7,738 nt of DNA from an uncultured Caryophanales bacterium (GTDB lineage: Bacteria; Bacillota_I; Bacilli_A; RFN20; CAG-826), in contig CALAWM010000037.1 in the NCBI GenBank assembly GCA_937895315.1, positions 1 to 7,738 of the forward strand. The letters run 5' to 3'. Each line of letters begins with the position of its first letter. Positions within the stretch are counted from its first letter, which is position 1. Position numbers and translations under genes: made by a program. Shown in pieces: positions 1 to 6,398 of this stretch. A model generated the notes under the pieces. It did no database searches, had not been told where the DNA came from, and saw nothing but the letters and a program-made list of their open reading frames with translations.

Positions 1-1433
1 ATATGTTCGGCAGCTTTTTCATTATCACCCGTCAGCATTATTGTTTTCTTTATGCCGCTTCTTTTCAGATCGCTCACTAAATCTTTAGCGTCTTCTCTAA
101 GGGTGTCAAAGAGTGATAACGTACCAATTAGGCCGTTTTTGCTGGCTAAAAAGACTAAAGTATATCCTTCATCCTCTAATTTTGTGATCGTTTCGTTTTC
201 ATTATCGAGATTAATATTATTTAGTAAAATTAACTTTTTGTTACCTAAAAAATAAGTTTCTTCATTATAAGTAAAGGTGAGTCCGTGTCCGGTTATTATT
301 TCCGTATTTGTTGGCGTTTCATTAACACTTCCAAGTTTTTCTTCACTATATTTAATAATTGCGCTGGCGAGGGGGTGTTCACTATATTTTTCGCCAATGG
401 TGGCTAGTCTTAAAAAAGATGCTTCATCTCCTTGAAATACATTGATGGCAACGACTTCTGGTTTGCCATACGTTAAAGTTCCGGTTTTATCAAAGGCGAC
501 ACTTTTCGTTTTCCCGATCCGTTCCATAATATCCCCACCTTTAATGACAATATTATGTTTGGCGCTATTACCAATTCCGGCGACAATTGATACTGGAACA
601 CTGATCACTAACGCGCCTGGGCACGCAATTACTAATAAGGTAAGACCCATCTTAACATCCCAGAAAATAAGACCAATGGCAATCGCTAATAAAATGATGG
701 CGGGGGTGTACCATTTAGCAAATTTCTCCATGAATTTTTGGGTTTTGGCTTTCTTATCTTGAGCTTCTTCCACTAAGGAAAGAATGCGCGCAAACGTTGT
801 ATCTTCACCAACTTTAGTTGCTTCAATAATTAAATATCCGTTTTCAAGGACACTTCCCGATATTACTTCATCATTTACGGTCTTAGATAAAGGGATTGAT
901 TCACCACTTATCGCCGCGGTATTAACGGAAGCAGTACCTTCAATGACTTTTCCGTCAACGGCAATTTTATCACCGGGTTTAACAATAACTTTGTCACCAA
1001 TTTCCACATCATCAGGATCAACTTCAACTTCAATATTGTCCCTTAAGACTAAGACACTTGTGGGGGCTAACTTTAAAATGGCTTCAATCGAGTTTCTTGT
1101 TTTCTCTAAGGTTTTAGTTTCTAAAAAATCACCAAAAACAAAGAGAAATATAACCGCGGCCGCTTCCCAAAATTCACCAATGATGAGGGCGCCTATCGCG
1201 GCGATTGACACGAGTAAATCAATACTAATAATTTTATAACGTAAAGCCCCTATCGCTTTTTTGACGATACCAAAACCGGCTAAAAGGGCAGTTATAATCA
1301 TAAAAATAGCGGTGACTAGATGATAATCACCTAATGTTGGACTACTTGCCGTTACTGGTAAAAATTGTTTTAGAACAAAACTTGTAACAACAAGGATCGT
1401 CGCGATAATTAAAACGATGTTCTTCCGTTTCAT
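1..1433 (-). CDS. P1B-type heavy-metal-translocating ATPase, CPG-motif subgroup (C-terminus beyond left edge)
   Basis: An integral membrane ATPase that should export a transition metal cation across the cytoplasmic membrane at the cost of ATP. Reading from the ATG at 1433, 477 residues lie inside the window. Seen: four hydrophobic segments near residues 5-22, 36-57, 69-85 and 89-104; the actuator loop with SGES (176-179); segments near 241-258 and 263-288; the metal-site motif CPG at 271-273; the phosphorylation motif DKTGT at 315-319; SEHP at 351-354, the P1B His-Pro signature; and hinge TGDN at 468-471, just before the edge. The last membrane helices, which help set metal choice, are missing. 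Family members are about 600-640 residues. There is no fused N-terminal metal-binding domain; that role is probably taken by the separate protein just upstream, whose stop lies two bases before this ATG. There is no strong ribosome site, so translation is probably coupled. CPG instead of CPC occurs in a firmicute/archaeal branch as far as I recall; the metal is not identifiable here. Confidence 0.93.
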   Translation of the reverse strand, partial: MKRKNIVLIIATILVVTSFVLKQFLPVTASSPTLGDYHLVTAIFMIITALLAGFGIVKKAIGALRYKIISIDLLVSIAAIGALIIGEFWEAAAVIFLFVFGDFLETKTLEKTRNSIEAILKLAPTSVLVLRDNIEVEVDPDDVEIGDKVIVKPGDKIAVDGKVIEGTASVNTAAISGESIPLSKTVNDEVISGSVLENGYLIIEATKVGEDTTFARILSLVEEAQDKKAKTQKFMEKFAKWYTPAIILLAIAIGLIFWDVKMGLTLLVIACPGALVISVPVSIVAGIGNSAKHNIVIKGGDIMERIGKTKSVAFDKTGTLTYGKPEVVAINVFQGDEASFLRLATIGEKYSEHPLASAIIKYSEEKLGSVNETPTNTEIITGHGLTFTYNEETYFLGNKKLILLNNINLDNENETITKLEDEGYTLVFLASKNGLIGTLSLFDTLREDAKDLVSDLKRSGIKKTIMLTGDNEKAAEH

Positions 1434-1435
1434 AG

Positions 1436-1651
1436 TTACTTTACGCTTTTAACAACGTATCCTAAATTGGTAATGACGTCTTTGATTTGATCAATGGAAA
1501 TTAGTTCTTCATTGTAACTAACATTGACCTTTGAAGAGTTAAAAAGCACTTCTGATTCTAAGACACCATCTTGGCGACTAAGCGCTCTTTCAATTTTTGC
1601 AATACAACTTGGGCAGCTGATTGGTTCGAGTTTTAATGTTTTCTTGGTCAT
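1436..1651 (-). CDS. Stand-alone heavy-metal-associated (HMA) domain protein, CopZ-like fold
   Basis: A 71-residue cytoplasmic metal-binding protein with the ferredoxin-like HMA fold. The metal site CPSC is at residues 13-16 within ISCPSCIAKIERAL, followed by a strand, helix, strand pattern ending in NLGY (62-65), typical of the family. The start is clear: AGGAGG at 1664-1659 lies seven bases before the ATG. The stop codon is two bases from the start of the ATPase gene, so the two form an operon, and the protein probably delivers the metal to the pump or acts as its detached N-terminal domain. The motif is CPSC rather than the copper-chaperone GMTCxxC, so I do not call it CopZ; zinc, cadmium, iron and copper all remain possible. 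A strong hairpin sits directly upstream of its leader. Confidence 0.92.
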   Translation of the reverse strand: MTKKTLKLEPISCPSCIAKIERALSRQDGVLESEVLFNSSKVNVSYNEELISIDQIKDVITNLGYVVKSVK

Positions 1652-1679
1652 AATCTTTCCTCCTACCTATATTTTATAT

Positions 1680-1722
1680 AAAAAAAGGTGCAATTCTTTG
1701 ACTGCGGTCAAATTTTATGCAC
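1680..1722 (-). terminator. Rho-independent terminator after the EAL gene, containing a perfect 6+6 dyad
   Basis: On the minus strand, beginning 13 bases after the EAL stop codon, GTGCA (1722-1718) pairs with TGCAC (1692-1688) and TTTGAC (1712-1707) pairs with GTCAAA (1702-1697) around a CGCA loop. A small internal loop separates the two stems. One C and then seven T (1686-1680) follow, the usual layout of an intrinsic terminator. It should end EAL-gene transcripts before the metal operon. The inner dyad also resembles a Crp/Fnr-family operator (see findings). I could not find a convincing promoter between the T-run and the ribosome site at 1664-1659. Confidence 0.72.
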
Positions 1723-1735
1723 TTTGTTTACTTTT

Positions 1736-3793
1736 TTAACGATTTTCTAAAACGTAATGAAAGGCGTCTTCTTCTTCAAGCGGGCGACTCATATAGTAGC
1801 CTTGCCCATATTGACATCCTAACTCTTTTAAGAGGTCATATTGTTCTTTTGTTTCAATCCCTTCTGCTAAAGAGTTAATTTCAAACTTTTTACAAATATT
1901 AATTACTTCGGGGACCGTTGAATATTTTAATGTTTCGCGGTTAAGAGGTTCAATAAAAGTCCGATCCATTTTAATGGTGTCAAAGTTTAATTTTTCAATC
2001 CGCGACAAGGAGGAGAATCCGGTACCAAAATCATCAATCGCCGTAACAATGCCGTAATCATTTAATTCACTTAAAGCGGCATTTAGTTGACTATAGTTCG
2101 TAGAGAATATTGATTCGGTTACTTCAATTGCCAATAAACTTGCAGGAATACCCGCGCTTTCAATCCGCAGTAATAAATCATCGGTGAAATCACTATCTAA
2201 TAATTGGAGAGCAGAGATGTTCACGGCCACCGGAATATTTTTTATGCCGGCCGCCATTAAGCGTTTAATAAAGATAATTGCTAAATCGATTATCTTCTTA
2301 CCAAAGGCGACAATAATGCGGTTTTTTTCAACAATTGGGATGAATTCTAATGGTCCAACTGGTCCATATTTATTACTTTTATATCGGGCTAATGCTTCAA
2401 AACTACAAATTTTACCCGTATTGAAATCGATAATTGGTTGAAAGACAAGGCGGAGATTTCCATAACCCTTGGAAAAAGATAAATCGATTAATTCTTTTTT
2501 AAGATTTTCTTCCCTTTGTACCATCTTATCCATTGCATCGTCATAAATATTTAAATTGAAAAGTTTTGTCTCATCTTGCAGGTTTTCGCTCGCAATTCGG
2601 GCGCGAATTAAGCATGATTCGGCGAGAATTGACGTCCTTGAAAGATGATTAACCCCCACATTACAACGAATTTGTTCCCGGAAAATGGTCCGGCCAATGA
2701 CATTTTTGATATCACGGAATAAGTCATTAATTTCCGTTGCACTCATCCGATGCTTTGAGTAATAGACATAAATATCTTCTTCAGCATAATATAATGCGCG
2801 TTGACTTGTTTCTAACGTTTTTAATTTATTAACTAACGAGGCTGTTAAAAGTTCAACATATTGGTAACCATGGGTCCGATATAATTGTTGAGTGTCTTTA
2901 AGGTTAACAAGGAAAAGCGTTCCCTTGGTATTTTTAACATCTAATTTAGATTGAATTTTATTTGCTAAAAGTTCACGGTTAGGTAAGTTTAATTTATGGT
3001 TGAAATCATGAAAATATTGCAGTTGCTTTTCTAATTTTTTACTTTTAGTAATATCGGTAATAATTCCTTCAAGCGCGACAACGTTTCCAAGGTGATCATA
3101 AATAGGAATACCCCGTTCATAGACCCACTTAATCGTGCCATCTTTAGCGGTAATTTCGTATTCAGCTTGCATCACGCCTTTTGCTTTGACAACCTTATCC
3201 CATTCATCCCGTAAAAATTTACGATATTTTTTAAGGATGACGTTGTTGAAGGAAATAATTTTATTGCCGAGTAATTCATCGGCATCATAACCCGTTAAAT
3301 CTTTGGCACCGGCTGAAACAAATTCCATTGTCCAATTTTCATCATAAAGGCAACGATATGCTAAACCAGGAAGGTTTTGTAAAATGGCCGAGCGACTTCT
3401 CGCGCTTTCATCAAGTTCTTTTTCTAAAACTTTTCGGTTTTCAATATTACGAATCATTAATAACCGGACAAATTCCCCGTTGGTCGATTTTGGTGAAGGA
3501 ATAATCCCCATATATTCACCAATCCAAACAACTGAACCATCTTTTCGAATAATTCGCTTTTCAAGATTAAAGTGATTGTCGCCTCTTTTTTGCATTAAAG
3601 CATATGCTTCTTCTTCATGAATTTGATCATTTGGATGGGTTAAGCCGTTCCAACCGATTGATAAATACTCTTCACGGGTATAACCAATAATATTAATAAA
3701 TGAATCATTGATAATTGCTTTGGATAGATCATTATTAGGAACAATCACAATCCCAACTGGTGATGAATCAAAAATAGCCTCGACTAAACGCAT
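1736..3793 (-). CDS. PAS-PAS-degenerate GGDEF-EAL protein, predicted cyclic-di-GMP phosphodiesterase (downstream open segment)
   Basis: Predicted to hydrolyse cyclic di-GMP to pGpG in response to a signal sensed by its PAS domains. Over 685 residues I see PAS 1 (about 3-120), PAS 2 with its C-terminal PAC motif (about 133-250), a diguanylate-cyclase-like domain (about 260-415) and an EAL domain (about 430-685). The EAL domain keeps all residues of the active family: E466-A-L, N525, E557, D587-D588 in DDFGTGFSS, K608 and D610 in IKMD, E644 and Q664. The GGDEF signature is replaced by AEEDI (337-341), so cyclase activity is not expected; such domains often serve as GTP-binding regulators. No transmembrane segment is visible. 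The ATG at 3793 has no Shine-Dalgarno sequence. The same frame continues upstream to a TGA at 3865-3863 and, beyond it, into a receiver-like domain, so this is probably the 3' part of one longer gene broken by a nonsense codon. A terminator follows the stop. Confidence 0.88.
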   Translation of the reverse strand: MRLVEAIFDSSPVGIVIVPNNDLSKAIINDSFINIIGYTREEYLSIGWNGLTHPNDQIHEEEAYALMQKRGDNHFNLEKRIIRKDGSVVWIGEYMGIIPSPKSTNGEFVRLLMIRNIENRKVLEKELDESARSRSAILQNLPGLAYRCLYDENWTMEFVSAGAKDLTGYDADELLGNKIISFNNVILKKYRKFLRDEWDKVVKAKGVMQAEYEITAKDGTIKWVYERGIPIYDHLGNVVALEGIITDITKSKKLEKQLQYFHDFNHKLNLPNRELLANKIQSKLDVKNTKGTLFLVNLKDTQQLYRTHGYQYVELLTASLVNKLKTLETSQRALYYAEEDIYVYYSKHRMSATEINDLFRDIKNVIGRTIFREQIRCNVGVNHLSRTSILAESCLIRARIASENLQDETKLFNLNIYDDAMDKMVQREENLKKELIDLSFSKGYGNLRLVFQPIIDFNTGKICSFEALARYKSNKYGPVGPLEFIPIVEKNRIIVAFGKKIIDLAIIFIKRLMAAGIKNIPVAVNISALQLLDSDFTDDLLLRIESAGIPASLLAIEVTESIFSTNYSQLNAALSELNDYGIVTAIDDFGTGFSSLSRIEKLNFDTIKMDRTFIEPLNRETLKYSTVPEVINICKKFEINSLAEGIETKEQYDLLKELGCQYGQGYYMSRPLEEEDAFHYVLENR

Positions 3794-3862
3794 TCTTGAG
3801 GCTGTTGAAACTTTATGTTCTTTAAACTCTAATAATTTGTTTTTAAAGGCGTGGGAGTCAAT

Positions 3863-4171
3863 TCACTGTTTGCACCAAAACTTCCCTTCCGGATCAAGAT
3901 CTTTACCAAAATGATGATTATTATTGCCAAAAAGATACACCATTTGTAAATCTTCATGATTAGCCCGAAATAAGACAAAATCGCGGATTTTCTTGTCGGC
4001 TTCTTCGCCAATATCATAAATCACACCACTTAAAAGAGGATTATTTAAAATTACTTCCCCGGCTTCATCGGGAGCACAAACAATAAGTTTGAAGTTGTTT
4101 TCAGTGATTGCAGTAATCTTGTTAATTTTATTAACATCATTACTAACTAATAAGATTTCATCTCTGTACAT
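3863..4171 (-). CDS. Receiver-like N-terminal domain cut off from the PAS-EAL protein by an in-frame TGA
   Basis: About 102 residues, from ATG 4171 (MYRDEILLVSND) to the TGA at 3865-3863. The pattern resembles a degenerate response-regulator receiver: strand EILLVSND, strand FKLIVCA, strand SGVIYDI with a possible phospho-acceptor Asp, and strand LQMVYLFGN. The usual acidic pair after strand 1 is reduced to ND. It is in the same frame as the PAS-EAL segment: beyond the TGA the frame runs open through a helix-like stretch (HAFKNKLLEFKEHK), then PAS 1. The start at 4171 is chosen because GGAAAAG lies close upstream and an extended -10 (TGTTATAAT, 4201-4193) precedes it. An ATG at 4210 would add 13 residues but lies upstream of that -10. 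The family assignment is a fold-level guess; that this is the 5' end of the EAL gene is well supported by frame and spacing. Confidence 0.6.
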   Translation of the reverse strand: MYRDEILLVSNDVNKINKITAITENNFKLIVCAPDEAGEVILNNPLLSGVIYDIGEEADKKIRDFVLFRANHEDLQMVYLFGNNNHHFGKDLDPEGKFWCKQ

Positions 4172-4192
4172 GTATCTTTTCCAGTAAAAGTA

Positions 4193-4201
4193 ATTATAAC
4201 A
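4193..4201 (-). promoter_or_regulatory. Extended -10 promoter for the receiver-PAS-EAL gene
   Basis: The minus strand reads TGTTATAAT at 4201-4193, a perfect extended -10 element (TGn followed by TATAAT). No good -35 is seen at the expected distance, which extended -10 promoters tolerate. Initiation near 4186 would leave a leader of about 15 bases with GGAAAAG before the ATG at 4171. Confidence 0.55.
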
Positions 4202-4318
4202 TACATGCATTTTTCTCCATGTTTAATTATGTAAATTATGAAATTTCTAACGTTGTTTTATTTTTTTATGCTAAAAATGAATAATTATCATTGTATTTGC
4301 GTTTTTATGAGCAATTAT
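4202..4318. other. AT-rich intergenic spacer between the DUF1801 gene and the EAL gene
   Basis: This spacer of about 120 bases holds no gene on either strand; open frames crossing it on the plus strand are by-products of the minus-strand genes. A small dyad (AATGA/TCATT, 4276-4292) followed by a short T-run on the minus strand could be a weak terminator for the DUF1801 gene, but the stem is only five mostly A-T pairs. A GGAG at 4218-4215 could serve the alternative ATG at 4210. Confidence 0.4.
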
Positions 4319-4751
4319 TTATTTGTTAATAACGTATGTTTGGGAAAGAAAGTCAATTGTTTCTACAATGAGTTTTTGCAGAATATCGACGTTAATATCC
4401 GCGAGTTTGTTAATGTAAAGGCACGCTTTACCTCTTTTATATTTGCCAAGATTTTCTAGTAAATATTCATGTTCTGGTCGCCCTGTGAATACATAAAGTG
4501 ATATTGCACTTTTGCGGGGGGGAAAAACCTACTAAAGCCCAGTCTCCTTCTTGGCTGCTACGTACTGATTTATAGTGATAACTACCAAAGCCAATGATTG
4601 AGGCTCCCCACATTTTTGGAGGATAGCCAGTAACCTTTTCCATAATTTTAATGAGTTCAATGCTGTCTTCTTGTTTTTGCTCCGTTACCGCAAAGTTTTT
4701 AATAAACTCTAATACATCACCATCATGTTGTTTTGTTTTTAGTTCTGCCAC
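4319..4751 (-). pseudogene. DUF1801 (YdhG-like) domain protein, split by a one-base frameshift
   Basis: A small cytoplasmic protein of the DUF1801 family, whose biochemical role is not established. The first part shows the family pattern AELKTKQHDGDVLEFI, then TGYPPKMWGASIIGFGSYHY and GDWALVGFSP. At a run of seven C (minus strand, 4522-4516) the frame is lost and translation stops at 4467. Removing one C restores the family sequence RKSAISLYVFTG, then LLENLGKYKRGKACLYINKL and ADINVDILQKLI, to a TAA at 4321-4319, giving about 143 residues, the normal family length. The start: GGAGG at 4763-4759 is only one base from the ATG at 4757 but seven from the GTG at 4751, and family members often begin AELKTK, so GTG is favoured. 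The gene could be a true pseudogene, a phase-variable gene or an assembly error. It lies downstream of the AbiE pair with its own possible -10. Confidence 0.82.
4516..4522 (-). repeat. Homopolymer of seven C (minus strand) at the frameshift in the DUF1801 gene
   Basis: Seven G on the plus strand, that is seven C in the gene. Six would keep the DUF1801 reading frame. It is the longest G/C homopolymer I noticed in this AT-rich window, and such tracts are known slippage sites. Confidence 0.9.
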
Positions 4752-4757
4752 AGTCAT

Positions 4758-4876
4758 TCCTCCATTTGGTAAGTTATTTGGTACTTATTATTATATTTAA
4801 AAATGAGGAAATGCCCTGCATATACACGTAATAATCCATCTGCACCGATTACTTTAATAATGTAATTCAATAATGA
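4758..4876 (-). promoter_or_regulatory. Spacer between abiEii-like and DUF1801 genes, with a TATAAT -10 candidate
   Basis: The minus strand carries TATAAT at 4795-4790, about 40 bases before the GTG start; no convincing -35 is seen, so the promoter is tentative. ATTAC/GTAAT arms form a short dyad just after the AbiEii stop, without a T-run. The AbiEii frame stays open for 40 codons past its TAA and ends at a TGA that overlaps the ATG at 4757 (ATGA). No confident terminator separates the two genes. Confidence 0.4.
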
Positions 4877-5746
4877 TTAATTTGATTCTACTTCTATATT
4901 TTTTGTTATTGACTTAAAAAAATCACTTCCCCATAAAGACAGATTTGAATCATCTTTAATAAATGGCCTTACATCCATTTTCGCTGACTCATAATCAATA
5001 GAATTGAATTTTTCTTCTAACATTTTAACTAGTAAGTCTTTATCTAAATGGGTACTTTCACTAATAGTTTTTGTTTGCTTGAGCCTTGATTCCAAATGCT
5101 TTAAATTCACTTTTGTATTTAGACTTAAATAGTGGATATAATCATACAAATCGCGTCCCTTTACCCTGTTTTTCCAAGACCTAGCAAGCACTGCGTGAAT
5201 CTTTCCCGCAAATAAGGAACTTTGATCGTAAACTCTAACTTGGTAGGGAAATGGAAGTAAGCGGTATTTAATTTCTGTGTTTGCATAAAGAGGTGGGTTA
5301 ACATCAACTTCAAACTTAATAATAATCTTTTCATTATGCGTGATTTGATTTTGATTTATCAATTCTGGATATATTGTTATTAATGTTTCTTTTGTATCAC
5401 CTTTAATGAACGCTGATTCAATAGTAGATTTTTTAGTCTTTTCTTTTCTTGACACCTCAAAATGAAGTCCAAGTGATTTTACGATTTCACTAACAGGTTT
5501 TAAATATTTATTTATGTCAAAAGTATTGCTGGTGGTAAGTAATGTGAAGTCTAAATCTTCACTAAATCGCTCCATACCATAAAAAATTCTTAGTGCCGTC
5601 CCGCCATAGAATGCAGCCTGTGTAAAAAAATCAGTTTTGGAAAGTCCTGCCAATATTACTTCTTGTAAAACTTCCTTTATTGCATTCTTTTTTTCGCTTA
5701 CCGTGTTTGCGCCATGCTTTTCAATCATTTGTTGGATAATTGTCAT
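4877..5746 (-). CDS. AbiEii/AbiGii-family nucleotidyltransferase toxin
   Basis: Toxin partner of a type IV toxin-antitoxin/abortive-infection pair. The family has a DNA polymerase beta-type nucleotidyltransferase fold and halts growth, for example during phage infection; related members modify tRNA. From the ATG at 5746 (289 residues) I see motif I GGTALR (48-53), motif II SEDLDF with the metal-binding Asp pair (62-67), the third strand IKFEVD (143-148), and motif IV AGKIHAVLAR with KGRDLYD (180-202). All the usual family motifs are present, so it looks active. A TTG at 5764 in the same frame would add six residues; neither start has a strong ribosome site, which fits translational coupling to the antitoxin gene it overlaps by 26 bases. 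No signal peptide or membrane segment. Base composition is AT-richer than the flanking genes in the rows I counted. Confidence 0.9.
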   Translation of the reverse strand: MTIIQQMIEKHGANTVSEKKNAIKEVLQEVILAGLSKTDFFTQAAFYGGTALRIFYGMERFSEDLDFTLLTTSNTFDINKYLKPVSEIVKSLGLHFEVSRKEKTKKSTIESAFIKGDTKETLITIYPELINQNQITHNEKIIIKFEVDVNPPLYANTEIKYRLLPFPYQVRVYDQSSLFAGKIHAVLARSWKNRVKGRDLYDYIHYLSLNTKVNLKHLESRLKQTKTISESTHLDKDLLVKMLEEKFNSIDYESAKMDVRPFIKDDSNLSLWGSDFFKSITKNIEVESN

Positions 5747-6332
5747 ATTTAAACTCGCTTTCAATGTATTTTCTTAAGAATTTAAGATTCGTAGAAATAT
5801 ATTTATTGGATAAATACAATAAATCATCGAAGTTTAACTCTTCAAATATTTCTTCGTTAATACGCAGGTCGTCAAATAATAATATTTTCAAATCTTTTAT
5901 GCTATAAACTGGTTTTTTTATATATAGTAAGTCACATAATGCCTTTTCGGGGCTCGCAATGAAGTAAGCATAATTACCTTCTACATAGGCTTTTACCATA
6001 AATGGAAATGCAGTTTCGGGTACATCACGATAAGTGAAAACCCCATAATGATTACGATATATTTTGCTTTTCCGTTTGTTAAATGTTGCATTTGTGTAAA
6101 TTACAACTCTCTCTGGAATAAGATTATGAAATGATAATGCAAATTCAAAGGATAAGTATGAGGGTCCATAAATATATGAGGAGAGTAAAAACCCTTCAGT
6201 TGAACAGTCAGTTTCATAAATCCCTCTAACAAGCGGAAATAGAATTCCCTTTTCAACATCTCTTTTAATTTTTCCATTAATGTCATTGTAGTTCTTATAC
6301 TTTTCATTAAGATCTAAAGTGGTAATAACCAT
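5721..6332 (-). CDS. AbiEi-family antitoxin / transcriptional autorepressor
   Basis: Antitoxin of the type IV pair; family members neutralise the toxin without binding it directly and repress their own promoter through an N-terminal winged helix. Of 203 residues, about 1-45 form the short helix-turn-helix region ending in LVRGIYETD, matching the family's rGvY turn. The rest is the C-terminal antitoxin domain, including ASPEKALCDLLYIKKP, equivalent to the family's PERALLDLL helix. The start is the ATG at 6332: GGAGG lies seven bases upstream. An upstream in-frame start near 6383 would lie within the promoter and is rejected. The stop overlaps the toxin start by 26 bases, the usual antitoxin-first order. 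A promoter and a 6-bp inverted repeat, likely an autoregulatory operator, lie just upstream. Confidence 0.86.
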   Translation of the reverse strand: MVITTLDLNEKYKNYNDINGKIKRDVEKGILFPLVRGIYETDCSTEGFLLSSYIYGPSYLSFEFALSFHNLIPERVVIYTNATFNKRKSKIYRNHYGVFTYRDVPETAFPFMVKAYVEGNYAYFIASPEKALCDLLYIKKPVYSIKDLKILLFDDLRINEEIFEELNFDDLLYLSNKYISTNLKFLRKYIESEFKYDNYPTND

Positions 6333-6340
6333 ATCATTTC

Positions 6341-6375
6341 CTCCACTTAATTGTATTTTATAACATTTTGTGGAG
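6341..6375 (-). promoter_or_regulatory. Inverted repeat flanking the AbiE -10 and overlapping the ribosome site (candidate operator)
   Basis: CTCCAC (minus, 6375-6370) and GTGGAG (6346-6341) are perfect inverted copies separated by 23 bases that contain the -10. The right arm includes most of the Shine-Dalgarno sequence. The position suits AbiEi autorepression; in RNA reading through from the upstream gene, the arms could pair and mask the ribosome site. Chance occurrence of a 6-bp pair is possible. Confidence 0.4.
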
Positions 6376-6383
6376 CAAATCAA
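6355..6383 (-). promoter_or_regulatory. Promoter of the AbiE operon
   Basis: The minus strand shows -35 TTGATT (6383-6378), a 17-base spacer and -10 TAAAAT (6360-6355). A shifted -10, TATAAA (6362-6357), with an upstream TGT is also possible. Initiation near 6348 gives a leader of about 16 bases containing the GGAGG that serves the ATG at 6332. Confidence 0.65.
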
Positions 6384-6398
6384 GATGTTTCTGTTTTT

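Noticed and set aside
442..1239. Two plus-strand open frames of over 100 codons
   Set aside because: They lie opposite the ATPase gene, whose minus-strand translation carries every P-type ATPase motif; these are its shadows.
1668..1693. TTGCAC plus TATAGG as promoter of the metal operon
   Set aside because: Initiation would fall within the ribosome site, leaving no usable leader, and the -35 is part of the terminator stem.
3863..3865. TGA read as tryptophan (mycoplasma code)
   Set aside because: The PAS-EAL, DUF1801, AbiEii and ATPase genes use TGG for Trp and AbiEi ends with TGA; a reassigned code would show TGA inside other genes.
4276..4292. Small hairpin as terminator of the DUF1801 gene
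   Set aside because: Five mostly A-T pairs and a short T-run are too weak to call with confidence.
4238..4459. Plus-strand open frame of 73 codons
   Set aside because: It is antisense to the C-terminal half of the DUF1801 gene and to the spacer, has no family resemblance, and the minus strand has clear coding signal.
6333..6383. Seventeen-codon N-terminal extension of the AbiEi protein
   Set aside because: It would begin within the -35 region, while the ATG at 6332 has GGAGG at ideal spacing.
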